Assembly: GCA_003242085.1 (NCBI GenBank)
Contig: QBML01000038.1
Coordinates: 1 to 34,535 of the forward strand
DNA length: 34,535 nucleotides
Direction of reading: 5' to 3'
Origin: Pseudanabaena frigida
GTDB taxonomy: Bacteria > Cyanobacteriota > Cyanobacteriia > Pseudanabaenales > Pseudanabaenaceae
In this document: in pieces, positions 1 to 8,058 of the stretch
Position numbering within the stretch: position 1 is the stretch's first letter
Layout of the letters: the number at the start of each line of letters is the position of its first letter
The notes under the pieces: generated by a model
Databases searched by the model: none
Told to the model about the DNA's origin: nothing
The model's input: the letters and a program-made list of their open reading frames with translations, nothing else
Translations under genes and position numbers: made by a program

Positions 1-3
1 TAA

Positions 4-33
4 TCTACGGTTTTATCATGTAGTTACCGTAGA
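4..33. promoter_or_regulatory. Inverted repeat, possible operator
   Basis: The 8-base arms TCTACGGT (4-11) and ACCGTAGA (26-33) are perfect inverted repeats around a 14-base spacer. A related CTACGGTA occurs at about 5522, upstream of the second substrate-binding protein gene. It could be a dimeric regulator site, or part of an element cut by the window edge. The function is inference only. Confidence 0.2.
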
Positions 34-181
34 ATGTAAAGCTAAGTATGTCACTAGGTGTAAAAAAAATCAATCTTTTTTGTTGATAAATGTGAAACTT
101 TGCACTATAGAACAAATGTTCTACTGGTAGAAGACAGTCTATGTAAGCTTTTTGGTTATTTCGCTTCATAATAACCAAAAT

Positions 182-224
182 CCAGAGGAGAGTGGTGGAG
201 CTTTGCTCCACCACTCTCCTCTGG
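182..224. terminator. Perfect 20-bp hairpin, probable terminator
   Basis: Arms 182-201 and 205-224 are perfectly complementary over 20 bp with a TTT loop, followed by GTTTTA. This is a strong Rho-independent-like hairpin that would end transcription of a gene left of the window, or act in both directions. The rest of 1-431 shows no convincing gene. It holds an A/T-rich leader with a small palindrome, ACTAATAATTAGT, at 289-301, and presumably the promoter of the first operon. Confidence 0.7.
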
Positions 225-431
225 GTTTTATGTCTTAACTTATTTAGCAGTAGCTATAAGCTCAACATCGATCAAAATATTTAGATGAACTAATAATTAG
301 TATTTCGCATAATTGTAGTCCAGATGACATATCTTTTTCGCTTAACTGTGGCAAAGTTATGCTAACAATCTACGACAAACCAATCGGATAACGAGGGTAT
401 TGCTAGTAAATAGTTAGGAGCTAAGAAAACT

Positions 432-737
432 GTGATTGAGCTTGTCAGCGCTACCCGTTGTATTCAATGCAATATTTGCGTTTCCGTTTGTCCCACCAAT
501 GTCTTCGATCGCGTTGTCGATGCTCCACCAGAGATCGCAAGGCAAAGTAATTGTCAAACTTGCTTTATGTGTGAGTTGTACTGCCCTGTTGATGCGCTCT
601 ATGTGGACTCAAACGCTAATGAGCATGTAGTCGTGGATGAAAAAACTCTCATTGCATCGGGAGTTCTCGGCAGCTATCGCAGGAGTATTGGCTGGAGTCA
701 AGAACGTCCACTCTCCACGTCAACATCGAAAAATTAA
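432..737 (+). CDS. 2x[4Fe-4S] ferredoxin-like protein
   Basis: A 101-residue soluble protein with two canonical [4Fe-4S] motifs. Cys10, 13, 16 and 20 (CIQCNICVSVCP) form the first, and Cys41, 44, 47 and 51 (CQTCFMCELYCP) the second. This is the layout of bacterial dicluster ferredoxins and of AprB-like electron-transfer subunits. The start is a GTG with AGGAG at 416-420 upstream; no in-frame ATG precedes the first cysteine motif. The tail after about residue 60 has no recognised motif. It lies upstream of a substrate-binding protein and an AprA/FrdA-like flavoprotein at 2026, so it probably passes electrons to or from that flavoenzyme. The partner is inferred from position only. Confidence 0.85.
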   Translation: MIELVSATRCIQCNICVSVCPTNVFDRVVDAPPEIARQSNCQTCFMCELYCPVDALYVDSNANEHVVVDEKTLIASGVLGSYRRSIGWSQERPLSTSTSKN

Positions 738-826
738 TAGCAGTAAAGAATTGCTACGGAAAGCGCAACACTTCTTTAGCCAAAAATTAATAAAGCAATT
801 GATCGCAAATTTAAGAGGTGTGGGTA

Positions 827-1879
827 ATGCAACCAAAATCTGGACATAGAATTTTACCTAAATGGACAAAATCAGCGATCGCCGTAATAGCTATTATTGC
901 TTTGACGCTAGCTACAAGTAGCTGTAGCACAGGCACAGTACAAGTAACCAAAGATGCTGATGCACCCAAGGTCGCCACCGCAAAGCAAACATCTACGGAA
1001 TCCGTGGTACTAAATGTTGGATTTATTAGTTCTGAAAGCAAGATTCCCATTGGCCCTGAAGGTTGGGCTTTAGAAAAAAACTGGTTAGTTCCTGAACTCA
1101 AGGAATTTGGAATTAGCGAAGTTAAATTTGTTCCCTTTGTTGGGGGGCCACCTCTAAATGAGGCGATCGCAGGTAATCGTCTTGACTTAGGAATATATGG
1201 CGATACTCCCGCATTGGCGGGGCGATCGGCAGGTTTGAAGACCGTCATTATCAATCAAAATCGCGTTGGTAATGATGCATATTTAATTACTAAGAAAAAT
1301 GGCGCGAAAACAGTAGAAGAGTTAAAGGGTGAAAAGGTTGGCGTTACCAAAGGAACCTATTTACATCGTTATTTACTGGGTCGCTTAGAGAAAGCGGGTA
1401 TTGCTAAGGATGTCAAGCTCGTACAGGTTTCCACTGCGGATTCTAAAGCAGCTTTGGAACGGGGTGACATTGCGGCTTATCCCTTTTCGATTGCGATCGG
1501 CTTGGAGTTAATCGCTCAGGGCTATCCTGCGATCGATCGAGCCAAAAACCATAAGGAACTGGTTGGCTCAGGTGTCACGGTGGTTACTGAAGATTTCTTG
1601 AAAAAGAATCCTCGGTTTGTAGAGAAGTGGGAAAAGATTCGTCTCAAAGCCCTAGAGGATATCAAAGCAAATCCTGATGCTTTCTATAAGTTTGCAGCTA
1701 AGGCAAGTGGATATTCTGAGGAAGTTATCAAACAGGCTTATCCCATTGAGTTGTTCACGCAAGAATCATTTCCTGCTGAAGGTTTGCAGCTACTCAATTC
1801 CACCAAGCAGTTTCTCGCCGATCAGAAGTTGTTAAAAACCAACTTTGAGATTAAAGAATGGCAGTCGCCTAGTTCTTAG
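827..1879 (+). CDS. SsuA/TauA/NMT1-like substrate-binding lipoprotein (SBP 1)
   Basis: A 350-residue periplasmic-type binding protein of the nitrate/sulfonate/taurine family. A hydrophobic signal segment ends in a lipobox near ATSSC, so the mature protein should be lipid-anchored. The core has the family's features: an N-terminal lobe ending in the segment LDLGIYGDTPALAGRSAG, then EELKGEKVGVTKGTYLHRYL, then an ALERGDIAAYPF segment that fits a ligand-pocket strand. ATG at 827 is preferred over GTG at 818 because AAGAGG sits about 8 bases upstream of it. It lies between the ferredoxin and flavoprotein genes, suggesting it feeds their substrate. It is clearly diverged from the other four binding proteins here. 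The ligand is unknown; sulfonate-like is inferred from family and neighbours. Confidence 0.85.
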   Translation: MQPKSGHRILPKWTKSAIAVIAIIALTLATSSCSTGTVQVTKDADAPKVATAKQTSTESVVLNVGFISSESKIPIGPEGWALEKNWLVPELKEFGISEVKFVPFVGGPPLNEAIAGNRLDLGIYGDTPALAGRSAGLKTVIINQNRVGNDAYLITKKNGAKTVEELKGEKVGVTKGTYLHRYLLGRLEKAGIAKDVKLVQVSTADSKAALERGDIAAYPFSIAIGLELIAQGYPAIDRAKNHKELVGSGVTVVTEDFLKKNPRFVEKWEKIRLKALEDIKANPDAFYKFAAKASGYSEEVIKQAYPIELFTQESFPAEGLQLLNSTKQFLADQKLLKTNFEIKEWQSPSS

Positions 1880-1883
1880 CAGA

Positions 1884-1963
1884 GATCCCCCCCAGCCCCC
1901 CTTATAAAGGGGGGAGAATTTTTTTATCTTCTTCCCCCTTTATAAGGGGGATTGAGGGGGATC
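1884..1963. repeat. MITE-like GATCCCCC...GGGGGATC inverted repeat, copy 1
   Basis: About 80 bases. The outer arms are GATCCCCC and GGGGGATC, and each arm contains its own near-palindrome of the form CCCCCTTTATAAGGGGG. The whole therefore folds into one long stem or two smaller hairpins. It lies between the SBP 1 stop and the flavoprotein start. Related copies are at 3699-3779 and 14277-14353. Confidence 0.8.
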
Positions 1964-2025
1964 GAAACCTTAAACCGTAGACAGATCTCAAACTTATTGC
2001 CAAATTATTAATTGAGGAAAACATT

Positions 2026-3645
2026 ATGTCTCGCCAAACAAAAACTCTTTCTGAAATCAATTTAGAAGCAGATGTATTAGTCATCGGTGGTGGACCAGCA
2101 GGTACTTGGTCAGCATGGAGCGCTGCACAAAGTGGCGCAAAGGTGATTCTCGTAGATAAGGGCTATTGTGGAACCAGTGGTGCTGCCGCCGCCGCAGGCA
2201 ATGGCGTATGGTACATTCCACCCGATCCTGAGCAGCGCGAACAAGCAATGGCAAGTCGGGAAGCGATGGGCGGTTTTCTCGCCGATCGCAAATGGATGGA
2301 GCGTGTACTCGATCGCACCTATGACAATGTAAATACTCTTTCTGAGTGGGGCTATCCTTTTCAAGCCGATGTCGATGGTCAGCCCATTAAGCGATCTCTA
2401 CAAGGTCCTGAATACCTACGCCTAATGCGTAAAAAAATTCGTAAAGCAGGTGTAGAAATTCTCGACAATAGCCCTGCTTTGGAATTGCTAGTTGATAGTG
2501 AAGGTGCAGTGGCTGGCGCAAAGGGAATTAATCGCCAAACTGGTGAAAGTTGGACTGTGAAATCCGCAGCGGTAATTATTGCGACGGGTGGCTGTGCTTT
2601 CTTGAGCAAATCCCTTGGTTGCAATGTTCTCACTGGTGACGGCTACTTGATGGCAGCCGAAGCAGGAGCCGATTTCTCAGGGATGGAATTTTCCAATGCC
2701 TATGCGATCGCCCCTAGAGATTCCTCGGTTACTAAAACTCGCTTCTATACATGGGCTTCCTTTACCTACGAAGATGGCACGATCGTCGAAGGTGCAGGAT
2801 CGGCAAAGGGTCGTTCTGTCATTGCTAAGACTCTAATTGATCAACCTGTTTATGCCCGTCTCGATAACGAAGTTACCGACGAGATCAGAGATTGGATGCG
2901 AGCTTCTCAACCAAATTTCTTTATCTATTTCGATCGCGCTGGCATCGATCCCTTTACTGACCGATTCCCGATCACTTTGCGTCTAGAAGGCACGGTACGC
3001 GGTACGGGTGGTATTCGCATTGCTGATTACTCCTGTGCGACTTCCGTGGCAGGACTCTACGCCGCAGGTGATGCTGCTACTCGAGAATTAATTTGCGGTG
3101 GCTTCACTGGCGGCGGTAGCCATAATGCCGCTTGGGCAACCTCTTCGGGCTATTGGGCTGGGCAGTCGGCGGCGGAATATGCGGTGTGCTTAGGTACAAA
3201 AGTTAGCGATCGCCAAGTGCGTGCGGTCGGTGATGCAGGGCTACAACTGGATGGACGCAAAGCCTTTAATCCTGAAGAAGCGATTGCGGCTACACAAGGC
3301 GAAGTCTTCCCCTACGATCGCAACTGGTTCCGTTCTGAAGCCACTCTCAAAGCTTCTCTCCAAAATCTCGATCACGTTTGGAATGAAATCCGCAACAGTG
3401 GGGTACAGGGCAAAGATCAAGTTGTCCGCGCCCGTGAAGCTGCATCAATGGTATCGACTGCAAGATGGATGTATAACAGTGGTTTAGCCCGTACTGAAAC
3501 TCGCGGTATGCACCGTCGTACTGATTTCAACAAGCAAGATGCAAACCAGCATTACCGCCTACTTAGCGGCGGTCTGGATCAAGTTTGGGTCAAGCCTGAT
3601 GTTGAATCAGTAAAGGTTGAGAAGAAGGAATTAGTGACAGTTTAA
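2026..3645 (+). CDS. FAD-dependent oxidoreductase, AprA/fumarate-reductase flavoprotein family
   Basis: A 539-residue flavoprotein. A Rossmann FAD site lies near the N terminus (DVLVIGGGPAG, residues about 16-26), with an SGAAAAAGNG segment typical of the SdhA/FrdA/AprA flavin-binding region. A second FAD contact follows in GLYAAGDAATRELICGGFTGGG. It has no signal peptide, so it is cytoplasmic. In the family such proteins transfer electrons between an organic or sulfur substrate and an Fe-S partner. The dicluster ferredoxin at 432 is the obvious candidate, giving an AprAB-like pair. ATG at 2026 follows GAGGAAAAC. The true substrate cannot be read from the sequence; sulfur chemistry is inferred from context and from resemblance to adenylylsulfate reductase alpha subunits. 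Confidence 0.8.
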   Translation: MSRQTKTLSEINLEADVLVIGGGPAGTWSAWSAAQSGAKVILVDKGYCGTSGAAAAAGNGVWYIPPDPEQREQAMASREAMGGFLADRKWMERVLDRTYDNVNTLSEWGYPFQADVDGQPIKRSLQGPEYLRLMRKKIRKAGVEILDNSPALELLVDSEGAVAGAKGINRQTGESWTVKSAAVIIATGGCAFLSKSLGCNVLTGDGYLMAAEAGADFSGMEFSNAYAIAPRDSSVTKTRFYTWASFTYEDGTIVEGAGSAKGRSVIAKTLIDQPVYARLDNEVTDEIRDWMRASQPNFFIYFDRAGIDPFTDRFPITLRLEGTVRGTGGIRIADYSCATSVAGLYAAGDAATRELICGGFTGGGSHNAAWATSSGYWAGQSAAEYAVCLGTKVSDRQVRAVGDAGLQLDGRKAFNPEEAIAATQGEVFPYDRNWFRSEATLKASLQNLDHVWNEIRNSGVQGKDQVVRAREAASMVSTARWMYNSGLARTETRGMHRRTDFNKQDANQHYRLLSGGLDQVWVKPDVESVKVEKKELVTV

Positions 3646-3698
3646 ATTCCCTCACCACCTCGTCTATAACTTCCCTGTAAGGCTCATGAGTTACTAAA

Positions 3699-3779
3699 GA
3701 TGCCCCTCAATCCCCCTTAAAAAGGGGCAAGAAGAAAGGAAAAAATTCTCCCCCCTTTTTAGGAGGATTGAGGGGCATC
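3699..3779. repeat. MITE-like inverted repeat, copy 2
   Basis: The outer arms are GATGCCCCTCAATCCCCC and GGATTGAGGGGCATC, with internal C-run/G-run hairpins. It has the same architecture as 1884-1963. Both copies are followed about 12-25 bases later by a shared CGTAGACAG string just before a gene start. It sits in the 5' leader of the decayed ABC transporter gene. Confidence 0.8.
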
Positions 3780-3820
3780 TACACCTTGAAACGTAGACAG
3801 AGAGAATAAAGGAGCCAAAA

Positions 3821-5437
3821 ATGACGATCGCAACTCAGATCGTAAGATTTTCAACGCGCCGCCGATGCCCCCGATCGGTCAGCGACACCCTTCCGCTTTA
3901 TTTGGCATTTCACCAGTCACTATCATTGGTTCTATGTGGGCATGGTTTCCCTAGAAATTCTGCATGCGGTTTCAGGAATCATGCTTCCCTATACCATTAG
4001 CGAGATTATGCGCGGTGTCACTAGAGCTCCTAGCCAAAATACGGCTCCGCTTGAGGCTATGTTGAATCCATCCCATGCAGGCTTAAGTACTTTTGTTGGT
4101 TTATGGACTTTTTCGTTCATTACGATTTCCTATTGGTTAGCTCAGAGAAGTCACCCCTATAACCTCAAAGCCTTGTTAGCCCGTATTGGAACCCTTGGGC
4201 AAATTGTCGATTCGGTTATAAATCTTAGTAGTGTGCGTCTATTTACGAGGATTCCCTTTGAACGTAAATATTTACGCGATCGCCATGTAGAGGAACTAAA
4301 AGATGTTCGGCTGTCAAATTGGTATTCTGAGCAGGTGAAATGGTTCCAGTTCATCGCCGCCGCCGTTCTCAAGATTGGGACGCTCTATTATGCCCTCACT
4401 CTATGGGCAAATGGACAGATTCAAGTAGCTGACTTTGTCATGGCAAGCAGTCTCGCGCTTTTGATTATTTCGGAAGCAAGAAACTTAAGTCGCCGCTTCT
4501 TAGATTTTTTTGAACAGATTGGCAATGTCAGCAATGGGGTTTATACAATTATTCAGCCCCACGAAATTATCGATCAAGATCGACCTATTGCCCATCAGAT
4601 TAGCCAAGGCAAAATCGAATTTCGGGATATTAACTTCAGTTATTCCGAAGAGAAAAAGGTCATTGAGAATTTATCGGTCACGATTCAATCAGGGCAAAGG
4701 GTAGGGCTGGTGGGCTTATCTGGCTCAGGTAAATCTACCTTTGTGAATTTAGTATTGCGCCTATTCGATCCCCAATCTGGACAAATATTAATTGATGGTG
4801 TCGATATTCGCGACATCACTCAACATGATCTCCATGCACAGATTAGCTTGATTCCCCAAGATCCTTCCCTATTCCATCGCACTCTTTTGGAAAATATTCG
4901 CTATGGTCGTCTTGATGCCACTGATGATGTGGTTATCGAAGCAGCCCGCAAAGCAAATGCCCATGAGTTTATCGCCCAAATTAAAGAGGGGTATCAGTCC
5001 CTTGTCGGTGAGCGGGGCGTAAAGCTGTCGGGTGGTCAGCGCCAAAGAATTGCGATCGCGAGGGTCATTCTCAAAGATGCACCGATTCTAATTCTTGATG
5101 AAGCGACTTCGAGCCTTGATTCAATTACCGAACATGCCATTCAAGACACTCTCCATAAGGAAATGAATGGTAAAACCGTAATTGTCGTGGCGCACCGTCT
5201 TTCCACAATTTCCCATTTAGATCGCATCCTCGTATTTAATCATGGGAAAATAATTGAAGATGGTTCCCACGCTAACTTGCTGGTACTAAAAGTGCATACC
5301 ATCGACTATGGCAGATGCAAGCAGGCGGATTCTTACCTAAAAATCTGAGCGATCAAGATTTTGGCAATAATGCTCAAAATAACGGATCTAAAAACGGGTT
5401 TCCAATTGGCGCGATCGCTTCTCCTTCCAAATCATAA
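3821..5437 (+). pseudogene. ABC exporter-type transporter (fused TM and ATPase domains), degraded
   Basis: The intended start is ATG 3821 after AAAGGAG. That frame (MTIATQIV...) breaks at about 3844, and the rest of the gene runs one frame over, reading DFQRAAD...FIWHFTSHYHW into the long open frame from 3936. A second shift near 5285 takes the C terminus out of frame: LWQMQAGGFLPKN is readable to a stop at 5437, while the open frame stops at 5348. The membrane domain is also short. The sequence jumps from the first helix region (SEIMRGV) to SHAGLSTFVGLWTF, so roughly 70-100 residues (my memory of the family) appear to be missing. The ATPase domain is intact: Walker A GLSGSGKST, signature LSGGQRQR, Walker B ILILDEATSSLD and a switch histidine in VVAHRLS. 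Export function is probably lost unless the shifts are sequencing errors. Confidence 0.75.
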
Positions 5438-5499
5438 ATTTTAGTTTTTTGTTTCTATCCCATTTTGTATAGCAGTTAACTTGCATTTTAGTTCGACCC

Positions 5500-5514
5500 A
5501 TGTGAGGATCACAT
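5500..5514. promoter_or_regulatory. ATGTGA-N3-TCACAT dyad
   Basis: A perfect 6+6 dyad with a 3-base centre, lying about 110 bases before the SBP 2 start. The half-site matches CRP-type TGTGA/TCACA, but the spacing is 3 instead of 6, so a CRP-family site is doubtful. The rest of 5438-5622 is A/T-rich leader without a gene. Confidence 0.2.
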
Positions 5515-5622
5515 TTATAAACTACGGTATTTACGTGTATATTTAGTAGATTAGTCAAGATCTTTGATTTGCACAGGATCTACAGAATTTCAATAATTTC
5601 CCATAACTCGCTAGACAAGTCC

Positions 5623-6744
5623 ATGAAAGAACTGCCTCCATTGTTTAAGGTCTTCACTCGCCCCGATCAAGTCCAAAAAATTAAACGGCGATCGCTACTT
5701 TTTTCTGCCGCTTATGGGCTTATTGTAGCTACCACTTTAATTAGTTGCAGTGGCGCACCAACTAACACAGCTACCAACTCTCCTGACAATAAATCCGTCG
5801 CAACAAATAGTCCAAATTCTGGAGAGAAGAAAGTAATTCGAGTTGTTAGGTCTAAGCAACTTGGCGGTTTAGCCGTACTAGAAAAAAAAGAATTACTAGC
5901 TAAAGCTCTTCAACCCCTTGGCTATGAAGTGAAATGGGCAGAATTTGCCGCAGGACCTCAAGCTCTCGAAGCATTGAATGCCAAAGGTTTAGATATTGCT
6001 TACACTGCCGAATCTCCACCAGTATTTTATCAAGCCGCAGGGAATGAACTGATTTTCATTGGGGCTACGGCTTCTAATGGTAAAGGTATCTCTTTACTTG
6101 TTCCGAAGGATTCACCAGTTAAAAGTATCCAAGATTTAAAAGGTAAAAAAATTGCTTTTCAAAAAGCATCAATTGGACATTACTTAGCAGTACGAGCCTT
6201 TGAAAATGCGGGCTTAACTATTAATGATTTCGAGTCGGTATTTTTACCACCTCCTGATGCAGCCGCAGCCTTTAGTCAAGGTTCACTTGCTGGCTGGTTT
6301 GTTTGGGATCCCTTTGTTCCTCGCACTGAAGCAAGCGGCGCTGGAAGGGTACTATTTGATGGTGAGAAATTGCGTGATACTCGTAATTTTATATCAACTA
6401 GACGAGATTATTACACTGATAATAAGGAAGCAATTAAGATCTTTCTATCAGAGTATGAAAAAGCGGAAAAATGGATTCAAGACAATCCTAAAGAAGCCGC
6501 AGAATTGTTGACTGATGTATCGAAAATTGATGTACCAACTTTACTAAAAATGCATCCTAAATATCAGTATGGCTTGCGTCCATTTTCTCAAGAAATTATC
6601 GATGAGCAAGAGCGTGTTGCTGATTTCTGGTTCAGGCTCAAATTGATCCCTAAGCGTCCTGATGTCAAAAAGGGATTTCTAACTCCAGAAGAATATGCTT
6701 CGTTTACACCATCTGAAGTATTGGCGCTTGCTAAAAAGCCTTAA
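5623..6744 (+). CDS. SsuA-like sulfonate-type substrate-binding lipoprotein (SBP 2)
   Basis: A 373-residue binding protein. The N terminus has twin arginines followed by a hydrophobic stretch and a lipobox (KIKRRSLLFSAAY, then LISC), suggesting Tat export and lipid anchoring. The body carries SsuA-family blocks: VIRVVRSKQLGG, EFAAGPQALEALNAKGLDIA, ESPPVFYQAAG, GKKIAFQKASIGHYLAV, and a GWFVWDPF segment near the pocket. ATG 5623 is chosen because it aligns with the start of the next gene (MKxLxxLF...KIKRRSLLFSAAY in both), although no clear ribosome site is seen; a TTG further upstream is unlikely. It is a close tandem paralogue of SBP 3. A terminator hairpin overlaps its stop codon, so the two copies may be expressed separately. 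Confidence 0.88.
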   Translation: MKELPPLFKVFTRPDQVQKIKRRSLLFSAAYGLIVATTLISCSGAPTNTATNSPDNKSVATNSPNSGEKKVIRVVRSKQLGGLAVLEKKELLAKALQPLGYEVKWAEFAAGPQALEALNAKGLDIAYTAESPPVFYQAAGNELIFIGATASNGKGISLLVPKDSPVKSIQDLKGKKIAFQKASIGHYLAVRAFENAGLTINDFESVFLPPPDAAAAFSQGSLAGWFVWDPFVPRTEASGAGRVLFDGEKLRDTRNFISTRRDYYTDNKEAIKIFLSEYEKAEKWIQDNPKEAAELLTDVSKIDVPTLLKMHPKYQYGLRPFSQEIIDEQERVADFWFRLKLIPKRPDVKKGFLTPEEYASFTPSEVLALAKKP

Positions 6745-6785
6745 ATAAGTTAGTTGCGCTGCTTGGTAGCGCAACTAACTTATTT
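6743..6785 (+). terminator. Rho-independent terminator between SBP paralogues
   Basis: Arms 6743-6760 and 6768-6785 pair perfectly over 18 bp around the loop GCTTGGT. The left arm includes the last two bases of the SBP 2 stop codon. The right arm ends in ATTT and runs into TGTTATTTATTATT. It should reduce read-through into SBP 3. Confidence 0.75.
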
Positions 6786-6812
6786 TGTTATTTATTATTG
6801 AAAATTAAATTT

Positions 6813-7973
6813 ATGAAACCTTTAACAACTTTATTTCAATTTTTTGAAAGCTCTCACAAGGGAACAAAGATTAAACGGCGATCGCTACTTTTTTCCGCAG
6901 CCTACAGCCTTGTTGTATCAACTGCCTTAATCGGTTGCGGTACTACTCCAACCAATACCGCAACCAACTCCACGAATTCCACAAATCCATCAACCGTCGC
7001 GAGTTATGCTAAGACAACTACCGCAGCCAAGCCTGCTGCTAGTGGCGAGAAAAAAGTAATTCGGATTGTGCGTTCTAAGCAGCTTACACCTCTTGCTGTG
7101 CTGGAGAAAAAAGGAGATTTAGCGAAAGAACTAGATAAAATTGGTTATGAAGTAAAATGGGCGGAATTTGCCGCAGGTCCACAGCAACAGGAAGCACTCA
7201 ATGCTAACGGGCTGGACATCGCTTCTACTGCCGAATCACCACCTGTATTTGCTCAAGCTGCCAATAATCCGATTGTCTATATTGGCGCAAGTGCCACTAA
7301 TGGTAAGCCGATCGCCTTGTTAGTGGGCAAGGATTCCCCCATTCAATCTGTACAGGATCTTAAAGGCAAAAAGATTGCTTTTCAAAAAGCTTCCATTGGT
7401 CATTACCTAGCTGTGAAAGCTTTTGAAAAAGAAGGTCTAACGATCAATGATTTTGAATCGGTCTTTTTGCCCCCATCCGATGCTAGTGCTGCTTTCAGTC
7501 AAGGTAAAGTTGATGCTTGGTTCATTTGGGAACCCTTTGTGACGAGGACTGAATTAAGTGGTACAGGTCGGATCTTACTTGATGGTGAAAAACTGCGTGA
7601 TACTCGCAACTACTACACTACCACCCGTACATTCTATGAAGGTAATAAAGAAGCAATCAAGGTTTTCTTTGAAGAACTGGAAAAGGCTGATACTTGGGTG
7701 AAGGCAAATCCCAAAGAAGTATCAGAACTGCTAACTACTGTCACCAAAATTGAAGTACCGATTTTGGAAAAGATGCACGGTAAATACACCTACGGATTGC
7801 GTCCCATCACTGAAGAGATCATCAAAGAACAGGAGCAGGTTGCTGACTTCTGGTTCCGTTTGAAGTTGATTCCTAACAAACCAGATGTTCGCAAAGGATT
7901 TCTCACACCTGAAGAGTATGCCTTCATTACACCTAAAGGTGTTCTCAAACTTGCAGGGAATCCCAAGTCCTAA
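6813..7973 (+). CDS. SsuA-like sulfonate-type substrate-binding lipoprotein (SBP 3)
   Basis: A 386-residue paralogue of SBP 2, arranged in tandem. It has the same twin-arginine lipoprotein leader (KIKRRSLLFSAAY...LIGC) and a Thr/Asn/Ala-rich linker of about 50 residues after the lipobox, longer than in SBP 2. The core blocks repeat those of SBP 2, for example GKKIAFQKASIGHYLAV, FESVFLPPSDA and WFIWEPF. Differences cluster in the linker and in small pocket-side changes such as GWFVWDPF against AWFIWEPF, which would fit divergence in ligand preference. ATG 6813 is preferred over TTG 6798 by alignment with SBP 2. The neighbour downstream is a TauD-type dioxygenase, so a sulfonate or similar organosulfur ligand is a reasonable inference. 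Confidence 0.88.
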   Translation: MKPLTTLFQFFESSHKGTKIKRRSLLFSAAYSLVVSTALIGCGTTPTNTATNSTNSTNPSTVASYAKTTTAAKPAASGEKKVIRIVRSKQLTPLAVLEKKGDLAKELDKIGYEVKWAEFAAGPQQQEALNANGLDIASTAESPPVFAQAANNPIVYIGASATNGKPIALLVGKDSPIQSVQDLKGKKIAFQKASIGHYLAVKAFEKEGLTINDFESVFLPPSDASAAFSQGKVDAWFIWEPFVTRTELSGTGRILLDGEKLRDTRNYYTTTRTFYEGNKEAIKVFFEELEKADTWVKANPKEVSELLTTVTKIEVPILEKMHGKYTYGLRPITEEIIKEQEQVADFWFRLKLIPNKPDVRKGFLTPEEYAFITPKGVLKLAGNPKS

Positions 7974-7983
7974 TTTATTTGCT

Positions 7984-8029
7984 AATTGATTGGTAGGGGC
8001 AATTCATGAATTACCCCTACTAATCAATT
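7984..8029. repeat. TAGGGGCAATTCATGAATT palindrome, copy 1
   Basis: A nearly perfect palindrome centred on AATTCATGAATT with GTAGGGG/CCCCTAC arms, extended by AATTGATTG and TAATCAATT flanks. It lies between SBP 3 and the TauD gene and would form a strong RNA hairpin. Reading through it creates a spurious upstream extension of the dioxygenase frame (VGAIHELPL), which is why the dioxygenase start is placed at 8059. Other copies are at 8955-8982 and 32463-32510. Confidence 0.85.
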
Positions 8030-8058
8030 ACATAAACTTATTAACCCTAATTAAAATT

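Noticed and set aside
5-214. Minus-strand open frame of 69 codons
   Set aside because: Low complexity with no recognisable domain; it includes part of the hairpin at 182-224. I see no ribosome site or homology cue.
5569-5622. TTG start giving an 18-residue longer SBP 2
   Set aside because: The paralogue SBP 3 starts at a position aligning with ATG 5623, and the TTG lacks a ribosome site.
7990-8058. Upstream extension of the TauD frame reading VGAIHELPL
   Set aside because: It is the translation of a palindromic repeat found elsewhere in the window (also near 32470-32510 on the minus strand). The real start is ATG 8059.
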